From assembly GCA_910591455.2 (NCBI GenBank), contig OU342809.1, positions 23,762,349-23,826,348 on the forward strand: DNA of 64,000 nt, given 5' to 3'. Made by a program: the position numbers and the translations under genes. The notes under the pieces were generated by a model that was not told the DNA's origin, made no database searches, and was given only the letters and a program-made list of their open reading frames with translations. The stretch comes from Pholis gunnellus. Its lineage: Eukaryota > Chordata > Actinopteri > Perciformes > Pholidae. Positions 62,567 to 64,000 of the stretch are shown in pieces; positions within the stretch are counted from its first letter, which is position 1; each line of letters starts with the position of its first letter.

Positions 62567-64000
62567 TGCTTCATTTTTGGCATCATTTTTTTAAAACCGC
62601 CATTTATTCTCCTCATACATAACCTAAGCTGACAACAAAATATAAAAAGGTAACTCTGTAACTGAATTAATCAAACAACAAAATATGATTTGTATTTGAA
62701 CCTCACCTTTAAAAAAATTAAATAAAAATACGTATTCTAATTACAAGCTGTGTTAGTATTAATGTTAATGGTGGAACTCAATAGTTGCAATAAAACTGAA
62801 CATTAGTGTGAAAATACAAGTCAGAATTGCATTGGGTCATATTGGATGACTTTATTTACAAACTGGAGGTTGTGCATGCGGAGGGATCAGGCCCAGGTTA
62901 AATAAAAAGTCATTGGTTTTAAAAAAAGTTCCTTTGATCCATTAGCTTGCACTGAAGAGACGATCCCTAACTTGCATCCCTGCTTTCGCAGCATCAAGTG
63001 TCGACATCAGATCGTGAGCTAAAAACATGTCCGCTTTATTCTGAACTGAACAGGAATATTACTGCAATAACGTATTTGGTTACACCCCTATTACACATCT
63101 GACACAGCTGAAATAAGGAAGGTTTCCTGGCTGTGGATCTTTGAGATGACACATACAGCTCTCGTGTCTGTAGCACAGTGATCTTTTTAGGCAGGGAAGG
63201 GAGCTTCAAATCCAGCGAGGTGAAAAGGAACCTAACAAAACTACAAACATGTAGACAAGGACAGTGATCTTAAGTGTATTCCAGGGCGTGTTATGCAATC
63301 ATTTACTTTTCCATTATTAGCCAGAGATGCTTGTCTCAGCATTTCCAAGGATGCTCTTCAACACTCTTGAGAAAACGCGCCTGGACTGGTATTCAGCTGT
63401 GAGTTTTACTTATGGGTGAACAGAGCAGACTGCATATGCGTGTTTCACAATGGATTTTTGCCTCCATGATTGTGTAGAATGACGGCATCGTTCTGTGATT
63501 CTGAGGGACTGACATCAAATTATGGAAAATATTTTAAGCAAGGTACATCTTCCAACTGTATTAAAGGATAAATCTATTTGATTTGTTATTCCGTTTATGA
63601 TATAAACCACATGCCCAATGCCTAATATATCTTCTTCTTCTGTGCCAGAGAGCTCCATTGTTGTTAAAAACACATCAGTGAGTAACACAACACCGTTGCA
63701 ACGGATCACACGTTCCTTGACACTTCAGTATATTTTGACTCAATCCCACAGACTCCATGCTGCTGCCTCAAATACTCACTAGAGCACCGAACGTGGATTA
63801 ATCCGCTGCTGAAAATAGTCCCTAACAAATGCACCATTTCCTCCTGTATGAGTGACAAAAACTAGTGACCAGCTGTTTTAGGATAATTGAGTTATATGTA
63901 CTGTACATACATACATTTGAAGTGTTTTTTTAAGATTTAAAGAAAGTGTGAAGAAGTTTAAAAGAATAGCATAGCATTTGAGAGTTCAGTTGAAGTTTAA
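62567..64000. other. Right end of window, nothing recognised
   Basis: AT-rich sequence presumed to be akap13 intron. No exon, RNA gene or transposon end was supported. Confidence 0.4.

Overview
This is nuclear DNA of a ray-finned fish, most likely a spiny-rayed (percomorph) teleost. The evidence is two intron-split vertebrate genes, very long CA/GT microsatellites, and dispersed repeats of the kinds common in percomorph genomes (hAT and Tc1 DNA transposons, tRNA-derived SINEs, non-LTR retroposon tails, an L1-type ORF1 relic). No bacterial, viral or CRISPR feature was seen.

The window holds two genes lying tail to tail. On the + strand (1517-9045) is a complete klhl25 (ENC2-type BTB-BACK-Kelch adaptor of CUL3 ubiquitin ligases): ten coding exons, 589 codons, every junction in frame. 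On the - strand (25892-60196) is the 3' part of akap13 (AKAP-Lbc/BRX): 38 joined coding exons, about 1,517 residues. These carry the linker region, C1 zinc finger, Dbl-homology (RhoA exchange) domain, PH domain, C-terminal coiled coil and a terminus ending IFFC. The akap13 5' exons (A-kinase-anchoring N-terminus) lie beyond 64000. I recall the two genes being convergent neighbours on human chromosome 15q25 as well.

Layout: 1-1516 klhl25 upstream; 1517-9112 klhl25; 9113-20975 intergenic sequence with repeats and no recognisable gene; about 20976-25891 proposed long akap13 3' UTR; 25892-60196 akap13 exons and introns; 60197-64000 the next akap13 intron, with a (CA)n tract and a small hAT element.

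The most interesting signal is the intron architecture of klhl25. As I recall, mammalian KLHL25 and ENC1 have their coding region in one exon; here it is cut by nine introns. Eight of nine downstream exons begin with GT (seven junctions read AG|GT), against 4 of 37 in akap13 in the same window. The start of intron 6 carries a decayed copy, offset by 66 bases, of the end of exon 6, and introns 2 and 3 begin with sequence resembling the start of their downstream exons. This is what intron birth by tandem duplication of an AGGT-containing coding segment would leave. A second notable signal is a candidate internal first exon of akap13 (46740-46799, starting MLSKRF) that splices in frame to the C1 exon and would make a short Lbc-type isoform of about 1,075 residues. 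Several akap13 splice sites are fused to GT microsatellites. All alignments were made by eye, and human comparisons are from memory.
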